In this document: in pieces, positions 57,579 to 64,000 of the stretch
Position numbering within the stretch: position 1 is the stretch's first letter
Layout of the letters: each line of letters begins with the position of its first letter
Origin: Pontivivens nitratireducens
Lineage (GTDB): Bacteria > Pseudomonadota > Alphaproteobacteria > Rhodobacterales > Rhodobacteraceae
NCBI RefSeq assembly: GCF_014235845.1
Contig: NZ_JACJUQ010000002.1
Coordinates: 286,751 to 350,750 of the forward strand
DNA length: 64,000 nt
Direction: 5' to 3'
Notes under the pieces: model-generated
Seen by the model: only the letters and a program-made list of their open reading frames with translations
Told to the model about the DNA's origin: nothing
Database searches by the model: none
Program-made: the position numbers and the translations under genes

Positions 57579-58115
57579 TTATTTCGACATCGCGTCGATG
57601 GAACCTTGCAGAATCTCCTCCGCCTCAGCCTTGTCACCCCAGCCGATGACCTTGACCCACTTGCCCTCTTCGAGATCCTTGTAGTGCTCGAAGAAATGCT
57701 TGATCCGGTCCAGCGTCTTGGGAACGATATCGCCCAGATCCTGCACGTTCGCCTGGAAGGGATCGACCTTCTCGACCGGGACGGCGATCAGCTTGTCATC
57801 CATGCCGCCATCGTCCTCCATCTTGAGCACGCCCACGGGGCGGCAGCGGATCACGGTGCCGGGCTGCAACGGAAAGTCCGTCAGAACCAGAACGTCGGTG
57901 GGGTCACCATCCGCGTGCAGGGTATTGGGCACAAAGCCGTAGTTGCATGGGTAGAACATCGGCGTATTGACGATCCGATCGACGAAGACCGCGCCGGACT
58001 CCTTGTCGATCTCGTATTTCACGGGCGCGCCACCTGCGGCGCCGCCGGTGATCTCGATCACGACGTTGATGTCCTTGGGGGGATTCTTGCCTGCGGGGAT
58101 CTTGTCGAGGTTCAT
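57579..58115 (-). CDS. ppa: Inorganic pyrophosphatase
   Basis: A 178-residue family I pyrophosphatase. Signature residues: 'VVIEITGGAAGGAPVKYEID' with the start of the active site, 'FYPCNYGFVPNTLHADGDPT' and the metal-binding 'DGDPTDVLVLTDFPLQPGTV', followed by 'MEDDGGMDDKLIAVPVEKVD'. It hydrolyses pyrophosphate from biosynthetic reactions. ATG 58115 (MNLDKIPAGKNPPKD) is the family start. It is 63 nt downstream of the EamA exporter gene on the same strand. Confidence 0.97.
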   Translation of the reverse strand: MNLDKIPAGKNPPKDINVVIEITGGAAGGAPVKYEIDKESGAVFVDRIVNTPMFYPCNYGFVPNTLHADGDPTDVLVLTDFPLQPGTVIRCRPVGVLKMEDDGGMDDKLIAVPVEKVDPFQANVQDLGDIVPKTLDRIKHFFEHYKDLEEGKWVKVIGWGDKAEAEEILQGSIDAMSK

Positions 58116-58178
58116 TATGCACTCCTTCGGGTCAGGTTACGGGTCGGGTAGCATGAGGCGAACGAGGGCGCAATCGCC

Positions 58179-59039
58179 TCAATGTCCACGGTTGCTCTGA
58201 ACGATGTTGATGGTGTTGCCGGTCAGGATCAGGGCGCCACCGATCAGGATGGCCAGTGCGAATGGTTCGTCATAGAGCAGGTAGCCGACGATGGCGATCA
58301 ATGGCAGGCGTGCGAACTCCATCGGGGAAACCACGCTGGCCGGCGCGATTTGCAAGGCGCGCGTCAGGCAGAAATGCGCCAGCAGCCCCGTGACGGAAAC
58401 GGCGACCACAATGGGCAACACCCCGATCGAAGGGCGCGCGATGTCGCCGTCGAACCCGGCGAGGATCAGGGCAAAGACCGCTTGCATGACCGACAACCAG
58501 AACAGGATGCAGGTCACGGTCTGCGTACGGGCCAGCGACTTCGCCGCGAGGAACGTGATCGCGAAGCCGACGGCACAGCCGGCAGCCGCCAGAACGCCTG
58601 GCTCCAGCACCAGTTCGTCGGGGCGCGCGACGATCAAAACGCCCAGAAAACCCAGGAAGACCGCGAACCCGCGCAGCCATGTCATCCGCTCACCCAGGAT
58701 CAAGGGTGCGGCCAGCGCCACCCAGAGAGGTGTCGTGAACTCCAGCGCCACGACCTGTGCCAGCGGAATGGTGGAGATGGCGAAGAACCACAGGTTCTGG
58801 CCGGTGAAATGCCCGATATTGCGCGTCAGATGCAGCGGCATCTGCTGCGTGTTGATGTTTCGCAGGTTGCCGGTCAGCGCGGCGACGGAAGTAACGATGA
58901 TGATCCCGATCAGTGAGCGGTAGAGCATCAACTCGAACGTATCGAGCTCACGCGACACCTCACGCCCCGTCACAGCCATGGCAATGAACGAGCATGTCGC
59001 CCCCGCCACCCAGAAGACAGCTCGCAGCAATGCGTTCAT
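58179..59039 (-). CDS. EamA/DMT-family transporter
   Basis: A 286-residue inner-membrane protein with about ten hydrophobic helices in two EamA repeats: 'FELMLYRSLIGIIIVTSVAA', 'VVALEFTTPLWVALAAPLIL' in the first half and 'ASVVSPMEFARLPLIAIVGY', 'FALAILIGGALILTGNTINI' in the second. The substrate is unknown; relatives export amino acids or metabolites. It is intact, unlike the collapsed EamA gene at 55896-56173. It starts 7 nt after the stop of the peptidoglycan-binding lipoprotein gene, so the two are co-transcribed. Confidence 0.9.
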   Translation of the reverse strand: MNALLRAVFWVAGATCSFIAMAVTGREVSRELDTFELMLYRSLIGIIIVTSVAALTGNLRNINTQQMPLHLTRNIGHFTGQNLWFFAISTIPLAQVVALEFTTPLWVALAAPLILGERMTWLRGFAVFLGFLGVLIVARPDELVLEPGVLAAAGCAVGFAITFLAAKSLARTQTVTCILFWLSVMQAVFALILAGFDGDIARPSIGVLPIVVAVSVTGLLAHFCLTRALQIAPASVVSPMEFARLPLIAIVGYLLYDEPFALAILIGGALILTGNTINIVQSNRGH

Positions 59040-59046
59040 GTCAGGA

Positions 59047-60111
59047 TCAGGCCGTCAGCCCGAGGGCGCGGACAGCCTCCAATGTCAGGGCAGGCGTATC
59101 GTAGCCGAGGTCGAGTTGATAGGCGCGGATCGCCCGCTGCGTGCCCGGCCCCATGATCCCGTCCACCGCACCGCGATACTCACCCTGTTCCGCCAGTGCG
59201 CGTTGCAGCGCACGCACCAATATGGGGTTGTAATCCGTGTCACAGACCACATTCGCCCAAACCTCCTGCGCGGGCAGAACCTGAACCGGGGTGGACACCT
59301 CACGGAACGTGGCGGGGACCTCCTTGCGGATCACACGTTCGTTGGTGGCGACCACCTCACGTTCCACCTGGCGGGTGACGGCGGGAACCACCACCTCCAC
59401 CGTGCGGGCGGGTTGGGCGATAACGCGGCGCGGCACCTCACGCGTGACGGCTGGAATGACGATGGTTTCCGTGCGTTCGGGCTGGACGAGTTCGCGGCGG
59501 GTGACGGTTTCAAACTCCGGCGGAAATTCCACCAATGTCTCAACCGCGCCGCTGGCCAGTGTCCGGTTGCCGATCACCGTGCCGCCCAAGGCGGATGCCC
59601 CTGTGGGATAGATCCGGTTCGAGGCCACCCAGTTGCGATAGGACGGGCGCACGGGCACCTGTTCCGCAACGGTCGTGTACTCGGCCGGTATGGTGCGCGT
59701 CACCTCACGCGAAGGCTCGACGATCACGGTGTCCATCACCGTTTCATAGATTGCGGGAATGACCTCCAGCCGGGTGTAGGCTTCCTCAACCACGACGGGC
59801 ACCGTTTCGGTGCGATAGGTGGCGGGAATGACCTCGAACTCGGCACTGGCCGGGGTTTCGAGGACCTGACGGGTCTCCGTCTCGAACCGGGCGGGGCGCG
59901 TTACCTGCGTGTAGCACTGACCGGGCAGCGCATTTTCCGGCCCGCTGGTGGACAGCGGCGCCGTGGATGCAAAGCCGGACAGATCCGCGGCCGCATTGGG
60001 AGAGACCGGCTGCGCCTCACCTGGATCTGCGACGGCCTGCGGCAACGGCATGTCGCAGGCCATCACCAAAAGGCTGGTGCCCAACAGCAAGGTAATGCGC
60101 GTGATCTTCAT
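59047..60111 (-). CDS. Repeat-rich lipoprotein with C-terminal peptidoglycan-binding domain
   Basis: A 354-residue protein. The signal 'KITRITLLLGTSLLVMAC' has a lipobox (LVMAC) with lipidation at Cys19. Residues about 68-155 and 195-280 consist of degenerate repeats of roughly 25 residues built on (I/V)PA-x-(Y/T/F), for example 'FEVIPATYRTETVPVVVEE', 'LEVIPAIYETVMDTVIVEP', 'TIVIPAVTREVPRRVIAQP' and 'VEVVVPAVTRQVEREVVAT'. The last 65 residues form a PG_binding_1 domain ('ILVRALQRALAEQGEYRGAV', 'DGIMGPGTQRAIRAYQ'). It would sit in the outer membrane and bind peptidoglycan. No named family is evident for the repeats. Start ATG 60111 is clear. Confidence 0.82.
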   Translation of the reverse strand: MKITRITLLLGTSLLVMACDMPLPQAVADPGEAQPVSPNAAADLSGFASTAPLSTSGPENALPGQCYTQVTRPARFETETRQVLETPASAEFEVIPATYRTETVPVVVEEAYTRLEVIPAIYETVMDTVIVEPSREVTRTIPAEYTTVAEQVPVRPSYRNWVASNRIYPTGASALGGTVIGNRTLASGAVETLVEFPPEFETVTRRELVQPERTETIVIPAVTREVPRRVIAQPARTVEVVVPAVTRQVEREVVATNERVIRKEVPATFREVSTPVQVLPAQEVWANVVCDTDYNPILVRALQRALAEQGEYRGAVDGIMGPGTQRAIRAYQLDLGYDTPALTLEAVRALGLTA

Positions 60112-60244
60112 ATGTGCCGCCCGTCCGTTATGAAGCGTACCGTCGAAACGTCACGCAAATCCTGTTCCTGCATAAAGGTTGCAGAATCTATAGAGTCAGC
60201 ACGTCCATGCGACAAGCCTACCATGGACCGACAGCCCGTTATCC

Positions 60245-60400
60245 TCATTGATCGCTGACGACAGCGCGGTTCTGCGTCCGGGCGTTCAGGTCGATGACGG
60301 TGACGACACCGTCGTCCTCATCCTCAAGCGGCAGAACCAGATCGACGTTACATGCCGAGAGAATCAGGGTCAGGAACAATCCACAGAAAAGCCGTGTCAT
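60245..60400 (-). CDS. Small putative lipoprotein
   Basis: A 51-residue protein: 'MTRLFCGLFLTLILSACNVD' is a lipoprotein signal with the lipobox LSAC, then an acidic tail 'LVLPLEDEDDGVVTVIDL'. No family is recognised. ATG 60400 is chosen for its immediate signal peptide; ATG 60460 would add 20 polar residues before it. It may be transcribed with the downstream peptidoglycan-binding lipoprotein (133 nt gap), but no evidence decides that. Confidence 0.6.
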   Translation of the reverse strand: MTRLFCGLFLTLILSACNVDLVLPLEDEDDGVVTVIDLNARTQNRAVVSDQ

Positions 60401-60611
60401 CTTGATAGGATCCCTTGTGTCGGTGATCGATGATTTACCTATGCATACTGACTTTTTCATCCGGGGAAAATGTTAACATCACATAGATGACATTCTGAAC
60501 GGATACATATGTTGCATATGGATCACTTCGCCCCAGGGCAGCAGCATAAATGCTGTCCTGAACAGATCAAGAATATGCCTGATATCGTGCTATCCTGCGA
60601 AAGGATAAGAT

Positions 60612-60687
60612 TGGTGAGCCCTGCAGGATTCGAACCTGCGACCCACTGATTAAAAGTCAGTTGCTCTACCAACTGAGCTAAGGGCCC
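60612..60687 (-). tRNA. tRNA-Lys (anticodon TTT)
   Basis: A 76-nt cloverleaf. On the minus strand it starts GGGCCCTTAGCTCAGTTGG, has the anticodon stem-loop ACTGACTTTTAATCAGT with anticodon TTT, the T-arm GCAGGTTCGAATCCTGC and ends GGGCTCACCA, so CCA is encoded. The acceptor stem pairs GGGCCCT with AGGGCTC (one G-U type pair). It reads AAA and AAG codons. Confidence 0.97.
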
Positions 60688-60700
60688 GCCAATGAGCGTG

Positions 60701-60729
60701 TACCTACAAAGGTGCACCGGGGGGGTCAA
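60701..60729 (-). promoter_or_regulatory. Promoter of tRNA-Lys
   Basis: On the minus strand, -35 TTGACC (60724-60729), a 17-nt C-rich spacer and -10 TAGGTA (60701-60706), ending 13 nt before the tRNA 5' end. Confidence 0.6.
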
Positions 60730-60841
60730 GGGCAGTTCCGCGCCATCAGCAAGGAAAATACATGTCGTGGAAATGTCAGGCATGTTCGCGGTGCATGGCG
60801 CGGCTCTGGCATTGTGCCGGTTCGCGGCGTATATCGCGCAC

Positions 60842-61654
60842 ATGACACAAAGCGCCTCCATATCCCTGCCGTTTCTAAAGATGCACGGCCTTGGCAACGA
60901 TTTCGTCGTGATCGACGGACGCGGTGCACGGGCCGTTCCGGATATCGCGACGATCCGTGCGATGGGCGACCGGCACAGGGGCGTGGGATTCGATCAACTG
61001 GCGCTGATCCTCGATGATGATGCGACGGATGCACAGGTGCGATTCTACAACACTGACGGATCAGAGGCCGGTGCCTGCGGCAACGCGACCCGCTGCGTCG
61101 CGGATCTGCTGATGCGTGAGGCTGACGCGACCTCTCTGGTCCTGCGCACGGAACGGGGGGTTCTGCCATGTGAGCGGTCTGGCGACCTGATCCGTGTGAA
61201 CATGGGCCAGCCGGTCGAGGATTGGGAGCGGATTCCCCTGTCGCGCGATGTGCCGCTCGACGCGCTGCCATTGCCGGGCGCACCGTCCGCCGTGGGCATG
61301 GGAAACCCCCATTGCGTGCTGTTCGTCGAGGACGCGGACAGCGCCCCAATTGCCGAGGTCGGACCCCGGTTGGAGCATGATCCGCTCTATCCCGTACGAA
61401 CGAATGTCGAGTTTGTTCAGGTGCTTGACCGAAATACCTTGCGTCAGCGTACATGGGAGCGTGGGGCCGGGATAACCCTCGCTTGCGGCTCGGGCGCATG
61501 TGCGGTTGCTGTGGCCGCGCATCGGCGGGGATTGACGGAACGGGCGGTCACGATCCGGCTGGATGGCGGGGATCTGCATCTGGATTGGCGCGATGACGGT
61601 GTGTGGATGACAGGGCCGGTGGCCTATGTCTTCGATGGGGTATGGCGCGGATGA
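60842..61654 (+). CDS. dapF: Diaminopimelate epimerase
   Basis: A 270-residue enzyme converting LL- to meso-diaminopimelate for lysine and peptidoglycan synthesis. The two catalytic cysteines are C79 in 'GSEAGACGNATRCVAD' and C215 in 'GITLACGSGACAVAVA'; 'FLKMHGLGNDFVVIDGRG' and 'VGMGNPHCVLFVED' are also diagnostic. ATG 60842 is chosen because the upstream extension of the frame overlaps the tRNA promoter. It overlaps mtaB by 4 nt (ATGA), so the two form an operon. Confidence 0.96.
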   Translation: MTQSASISLPFLKMHGLGNDFVVIDGRGARAVPDIATIRAMGDRHRGVGFDQLALILDDDATDAQVRFYNTDGSEAGACGNATRCVADLLMREADATSLVLRTERGVLPCERSGDLIRVNMGQPVEDWERIPLSRDVPLDALPLPGAPSAVGMGNPHCVLFVEDADSAPIAEVGPRLEHDPLYPVRTNVEFVQVLDRNTLRQRTWERGAGITLACGSGACAVAVAAHRRGLTERAVTIRLDGGDLHLDWRDDGVWMTGPVAYVFDGVWRG

Positions 61655-62910
61655 ACGTTCCGGTGTTTTCGAATTTCGGGTGCAGGCTGAACGCCTACGA
61701 GACCGAAGCGATGAAGGAGCTGGCCGCCGATGCGGGGCTGCGCGATGCCGTGGTCGTCAATACCTGCGCCGTTACGGCGGAGGCTGTGCGCAAGTCTCAG
61801 CAGGCGATCCGGCGGTTGAAGCGTGACAATCCCGGCGCGCAGGTCATCGTGACGGGATGCGCCGCCCAGACGGAACCCGAAACCTTCGCCGGAATGGAGG
61901 AGGTCGCGAAAGTCGTCGGCAACCTTGAGAAGATGCAGCCGGACACGTGGAGAAACATCGCGCAAGGGCCTGACTTCATTGGGAAGACCGAGAAGGTCAT
62001 TGTTGATGACATCATGTCGGCAACCGAAACGGCGGGCCATCTGATCGACGGATTCGGCACGCGATCGCGCGCTTACGTTCAGGTGCAAAATGGCTGCGAC
62101 CATCGTTGCACGTTCTGCATTATCCCGTTCGGACGCGGCAATTCCCGATCGGTTCCGGCCGGTGTGGTCGTTGAACAAATTCAAAGGCTTGTGGACAAGG
62201 GTTACAATGAGGTCGTGCTGACCGGGGTCGATATGACCAGCTGGGGCGCCGACCTGCCGGGGGCGCCGCAGTTGGGAAACCTCGTGCAGCGGATCCTGAA
62301 ATTGTGCCCTGACCTCAACCGTTTACGGATCAGTTCAATTGATTCCATCGAGGCCGACCCCGCTTTGGTCGAGGCGATCGCCAGCGAAACGCGCCTGATG
62401 CCGCATTTGCATCTGAGCTTGCAGGCAGGGGACGACATGATCCTGAAGCGGATGAAGCGTCGACACCTGCGCGATGATGCAATCCGGTTTTGCGAGGACA
62501 TGCGCCGCGCCCGACCGGATATCATCTATGGCGCGGACATTATCGCAGGCTTTCCGACCGAAACGGAAGACATGTTCGATAACTCGCTGAAACTGGTTGA
62601 GGAATGCGGCCTGACCTGGCTGCACGTCTTTCCCTATTCACCGCGTCAGGGCACCCCGGCCGCGCGGATGCCGCAGGTCGCGCGGGCCGCGATCAAGGAT
62701 CGTGCAGCCCGGTTGCGGGCGGTCGGTGACGGGATGGTGCAGCGGCACTTGCACGCGCAGATCGGCCGCCGCCACCGCGTCCTGACCGAGGCGGCGGATA
62801 TGGGCCGGACGGAGGCCTTCACCGAAGTCGCCTTCACCACGCCGCACCCCATCGGAGAGATCGTCGAGGTTGAGATTTCCGGCGTTTCGGGCCGTCAATT
62901 GATCGCCTGA
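61651..62910 (+). CDS. mtaB: tRNA N6-threonylcarbamoyladenosine methylthiotransferase
   Basis: A 419-residue radical SAM enzyme that adds a methylthio group to t6A37 of tRNAs reading ANN codons. The UPF0004 domain has C11, C39 and C70 ('FSNFGCRLNAYETE', 'VVNTCAVT', 'VTGCAAQ') for the second 4Fe-4S cluster; the radical SAM cluster is C149, C153 and C156 in 'NGCDHRCTFCIIPFGRG'. A TRAM-like C-terminus ends 'PIGEIVEVEISGVSGRQLIA'. The lack of a MiaB-type opening and the family motif 'GFGTRSRAYVQVQNGCDHRC' favour MtaB over MiaB. It starts in the dapF stop. Confidence 0.93.
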   Translation: MNVPVFSNFGCRLNAYETEAMKELAADAGLRDAVVVNTCAVTAEAVRKSQQAIRRLKRDNPGAQVIVTGCAAQTEPETFAGMEEVAKVVGNLEKMQPDTWRNIAQGPDFIGKTEKVIVDDIMSATETAGHLIDGFGTRSRAYVQVQNGCDHRCTFCIIPFGRGNSRSVPAGVVVEQIQRLVDKGYNEVVLTGVDMTSWGADLPGAPQLGNLVQRILKLCPDLNRLRISSIDSIEADPALVEAIASETRLMPHLHLSLQAGDDMILKRMKRRHLRDDAIRFCEDMRRARPDIIYGADIIAGFPTETEDMFDNSLKLVEECGLTWLHVFPYSPRQGTPAARMPQVARAAIKDRAARLRAVGDGMVQRHLHAQIGRRHRVLTEAADMGRTEAFTEVAFTTPHPIGEIVEVEISGVSGRQLIA

Positions 62911-62932
62911 ACCTGCGGTTTGCGGCGCGGCA

Positions 62933-63877
62933 TCAGGCGTTGCGGGGCGCACTGACTGTCAGACGGAAATGATGCGAGTTGGGGCCGAAATCCTGCTGAA
63001 CCTCGCCATTGAGCTGGCTCGGCAAAATCCGGGTCAGCAGGGACGTACCGAACCCGGCTCGTTTCTCCGGTCTGATATTGCTCAGGCCTTCCTCAAGCCA
63101 GTCGATGAAATAGCCGCCCTCGGGCGTGAACTGCCAATCGACGGTAAGGTGCCCGTCCGCGTCACTTATCGCACCGTATTTTGCGGCATTCGTCGCCAAT
63201 TCATGAATCGCCATCGACAGCAATTGAGCGTCCGAGGCGCTCAGATGGATTTCCGGCCCGTGCATCTCGATCTGCCCGGCATCGGACATGAAGCCGCCCA
63301 ATTGCCGTTCCAGCAGCGCCTGCACGGTCAAGCCGTCCCAATTGTCGCCGGTCAGAAGCGAGTTCGTGGTGGCCAGCGCCTGAATGCGGGCCAGGAAACC
63401 GTGCAGGAAACTGTCGATATCGCGATGGTTGGGGGCCGTGCGCCGCGCAATGGTACTGACCATGGCGAAAAGGTTGCTGACCCTGTGCCTGAGTTCATGC
63501 TCGATCGCATCCTTGACCTGCCGGGCGTGTACGACCTCCGAGACGTTCTCGACCCGCAATCCGAACCCGATCACGCGGCCATCTGCGGCATGAACCGGCG
63601 AGCAGTGCACATTCCAGTAAAGCTGGCTGGGCGTGTTCGCATCGACGGTGAGGCCGGGGATCGGATAGCTGACCTCGCTCAGGGTGATCGGTTGACCGGC
63701 CAGGGCCTTGCGAAAGGCGGCGTCGACGCGTCTGCGCCGCTCCAGCGTTTCGGGAAACAGATCGAAGATGTTGTTGCCGATCAAATCCTGGGCGCTGCGC
63801 ATCAACATCTCGGTATAGCAGGTGTTGACTGCGACGTAACGGCGGTCATGGTCCAGCACTGCGAAGGGGACGGACAT
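62933..63877 (-). CDS. PAS-HWE histidine kinase, 5' end removed by an IS element
   Basis: A kinase of at least 314 residues. The PAS domain core starts 'SVPFAVLDHDRRYVAVNTCY' and contains 'IGNNIFDLFPETLERRRRVD'; the HWE-type dimerisation domain has the histidine in 'EHELRHRVSNLFAMVSTIAR', and the HATPase part has 'SMAIHELATNAAKYGAIS' and 'FIDWLEEGL' (the W-x-E box). The frame stays open upstream of ATG 63877 through 'NYGSLFQQ', which is normal PAS sequence, up to about 63904, where IS sequence begins. So the native start codon and promoter are lost. The protein may be produced from an internal start or not at all. No regulator gene is adjacent. Confidence 0.8.
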   Translation of the reverse strand: MSVPFAVLDHDRRYVAVNTCYTEMLMRSAQDLIGNNIFDLFPETLERRRRVDAAFRKALAGQPITLSEVSYPIPGLTVDANTPSQLYWNVHCSPVHAADGRVIGFGLRVENVSEVVHARQVKDAIEHELRHRVSNLFAMVSTIARRTAPNHRDIDSFLHGFLARIQALATTNSLLTGDNWDGLTVQALLERQLGGFMSDAGQIEMHGPEIHLSASDAQLLSMAIHELATNAAKYGAISDADGHLTVDWQFTPEGGYFIDWLEEGLSNIRPEKRAGFGTSLLTRILPSQLNGEVQQDFGPNSHHFRLTVSAPRNA

Positions 63878-63900
63878 CTGCTGAAACAGGGATCCGTAGT

Positions 63901-64000
63901 TTAGGGTGTGGACTCATTGATCGGCAATCCAGATGCGGATCGCTGCGAGCTTGATGGCTGCCAGGAAGTTCTCCGGATTTCGATCGTATCGCGTTGCCAG
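63901..64000 (-). mobile_element. IS5-family insertion sequence, right end (continues past the window)
   Basis: From about 63903 the sequence GGGTGTGGACTCATTG appears to be the terminal inverted repeat, next to TTA, which fits a short target duplication of the TNA/YTAR kind used by IS5 subgroups. Ten nt further inside is the stop of a transposase gene. Only about 100 nt are in the window, so the left end and exact boundaries cannot be seen. Confidence 0.7.
63914..64000 (-). CDS. IS5-family transposase, C-terminal end
   Basis: The last 28 codons read LATRYDRNPENFLAAIKLAA followed by IRIWIADQ and TGA (63914-63916). 'TRYDRNPENFLAAIKLA' with 'IRIWI' is the highly typical C-terminus of IS5-family (IS427-like) DDE transposases, containing the final glutamate-helix region. 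The remaining N-terminal part lies beyond 64000. It is transcribed toward the truncated kinase. Confidence 0.85.
   Translation of the reverse strand: MATRYDRNPENFLAAIKLAAIRIWIADQ

Overview
This 64 kb window is a GC-rich piece of chromosome from an alphaproteobacterium, most likely a member of the Rhodobacteraceae (roseobacter side of the Rhodobacterales). The basis is the gene-transfer-agent (GTA) tail module, a lipoyl-domain PdhB, the grxD/bolA/purL block, DUF2125, DUF2793 and DUF2852 proteins, an HWE-type sensor kinase, and heavily overlapping ATGA-type gene junctions. I cannot name the species from sequence reading alone.

Layout. 1-7849: right end of an RcGTA-like cluster (end of the major tail protein, two tail chaperone-type proteins, short tape measure, distal tail, hub, peptidase, megatron/TIM-barrel protein, DUF2793 protein). 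7923-10294: cysE and a DUF2125 periplasmic protein. 10325-19436: central carbon block on the minus strand (pdhABC, an FtsB-like protein, class I aldolase, pgk, a 47-aa membrane protein, tkt). 19631-21446: zapA operon with an arsenate-reductase-like protein and a patatin. 21566-24895: purL, bolA, a small membrane protein and monothiol glutaredoxin, plus a 39-codon ORF with a very strong Shine-Dalgarno. 24995-27012: two LysR regulators flanking a candidate ~93-nt small RNA. 27577-35226: indolepyruvate oxidoreductase, FAH-family protein, pyrG, secG, hemerythrin, and a DUF4760 gene broken by one amber codon. 35423-40896: branched-chain amino acid region (ilvC, two Lrp/AsnC regulators, ilvB-ilvN behind a transcription attenuator with an MTTLVVIIGQRT leader peptide). 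41027-47804: two-component system diverging from a TRAP transporter. 47824-60400: housekeeping and envelope genes (PRC-barrel protein, arginyl-/leucyl-transferase, RDD and DUF2852 proteins, GGDEF-EAL protein, TetR, ppk2, metA, an ATPase, a collapsed EamA gene, an outer-membrane FadL-like protein, ppa, an intact EamA exporter, a repeat-rich peptidoglycan-binding lipoprotein). 60612-64000: tRNA-Lys, dapF, mtaB and an HWE histidine kinase whose 5' end has been cut off by an IS5-family element running off the window.

How it fits together. Most of the window is core metabolism: pyruvate oxidation, glycolysis and the pentose phosphate pathway, purine, CTP, cysteine, methionine, lysine and branched-chain amino acid synthesis. 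The only mobile or phage-derived parts are the domesticated GTA tail module at the left edge and the IS element at the right edge. Regulation is best visible at ilvBN (promoter, leader peptide, antiterminator/terminator), at pdhA (14-bp palindrome at the predicted start of transcription), at tkt and tRNA-Lys (good sigma-70 promoters) and at the candidate sRNA. Three loci show gene decay: the DUF4760 amber mutation, the EamA internal deletion and the IS-truncated kinase. I found no CRISPR array, no intact prophage and no defence island.
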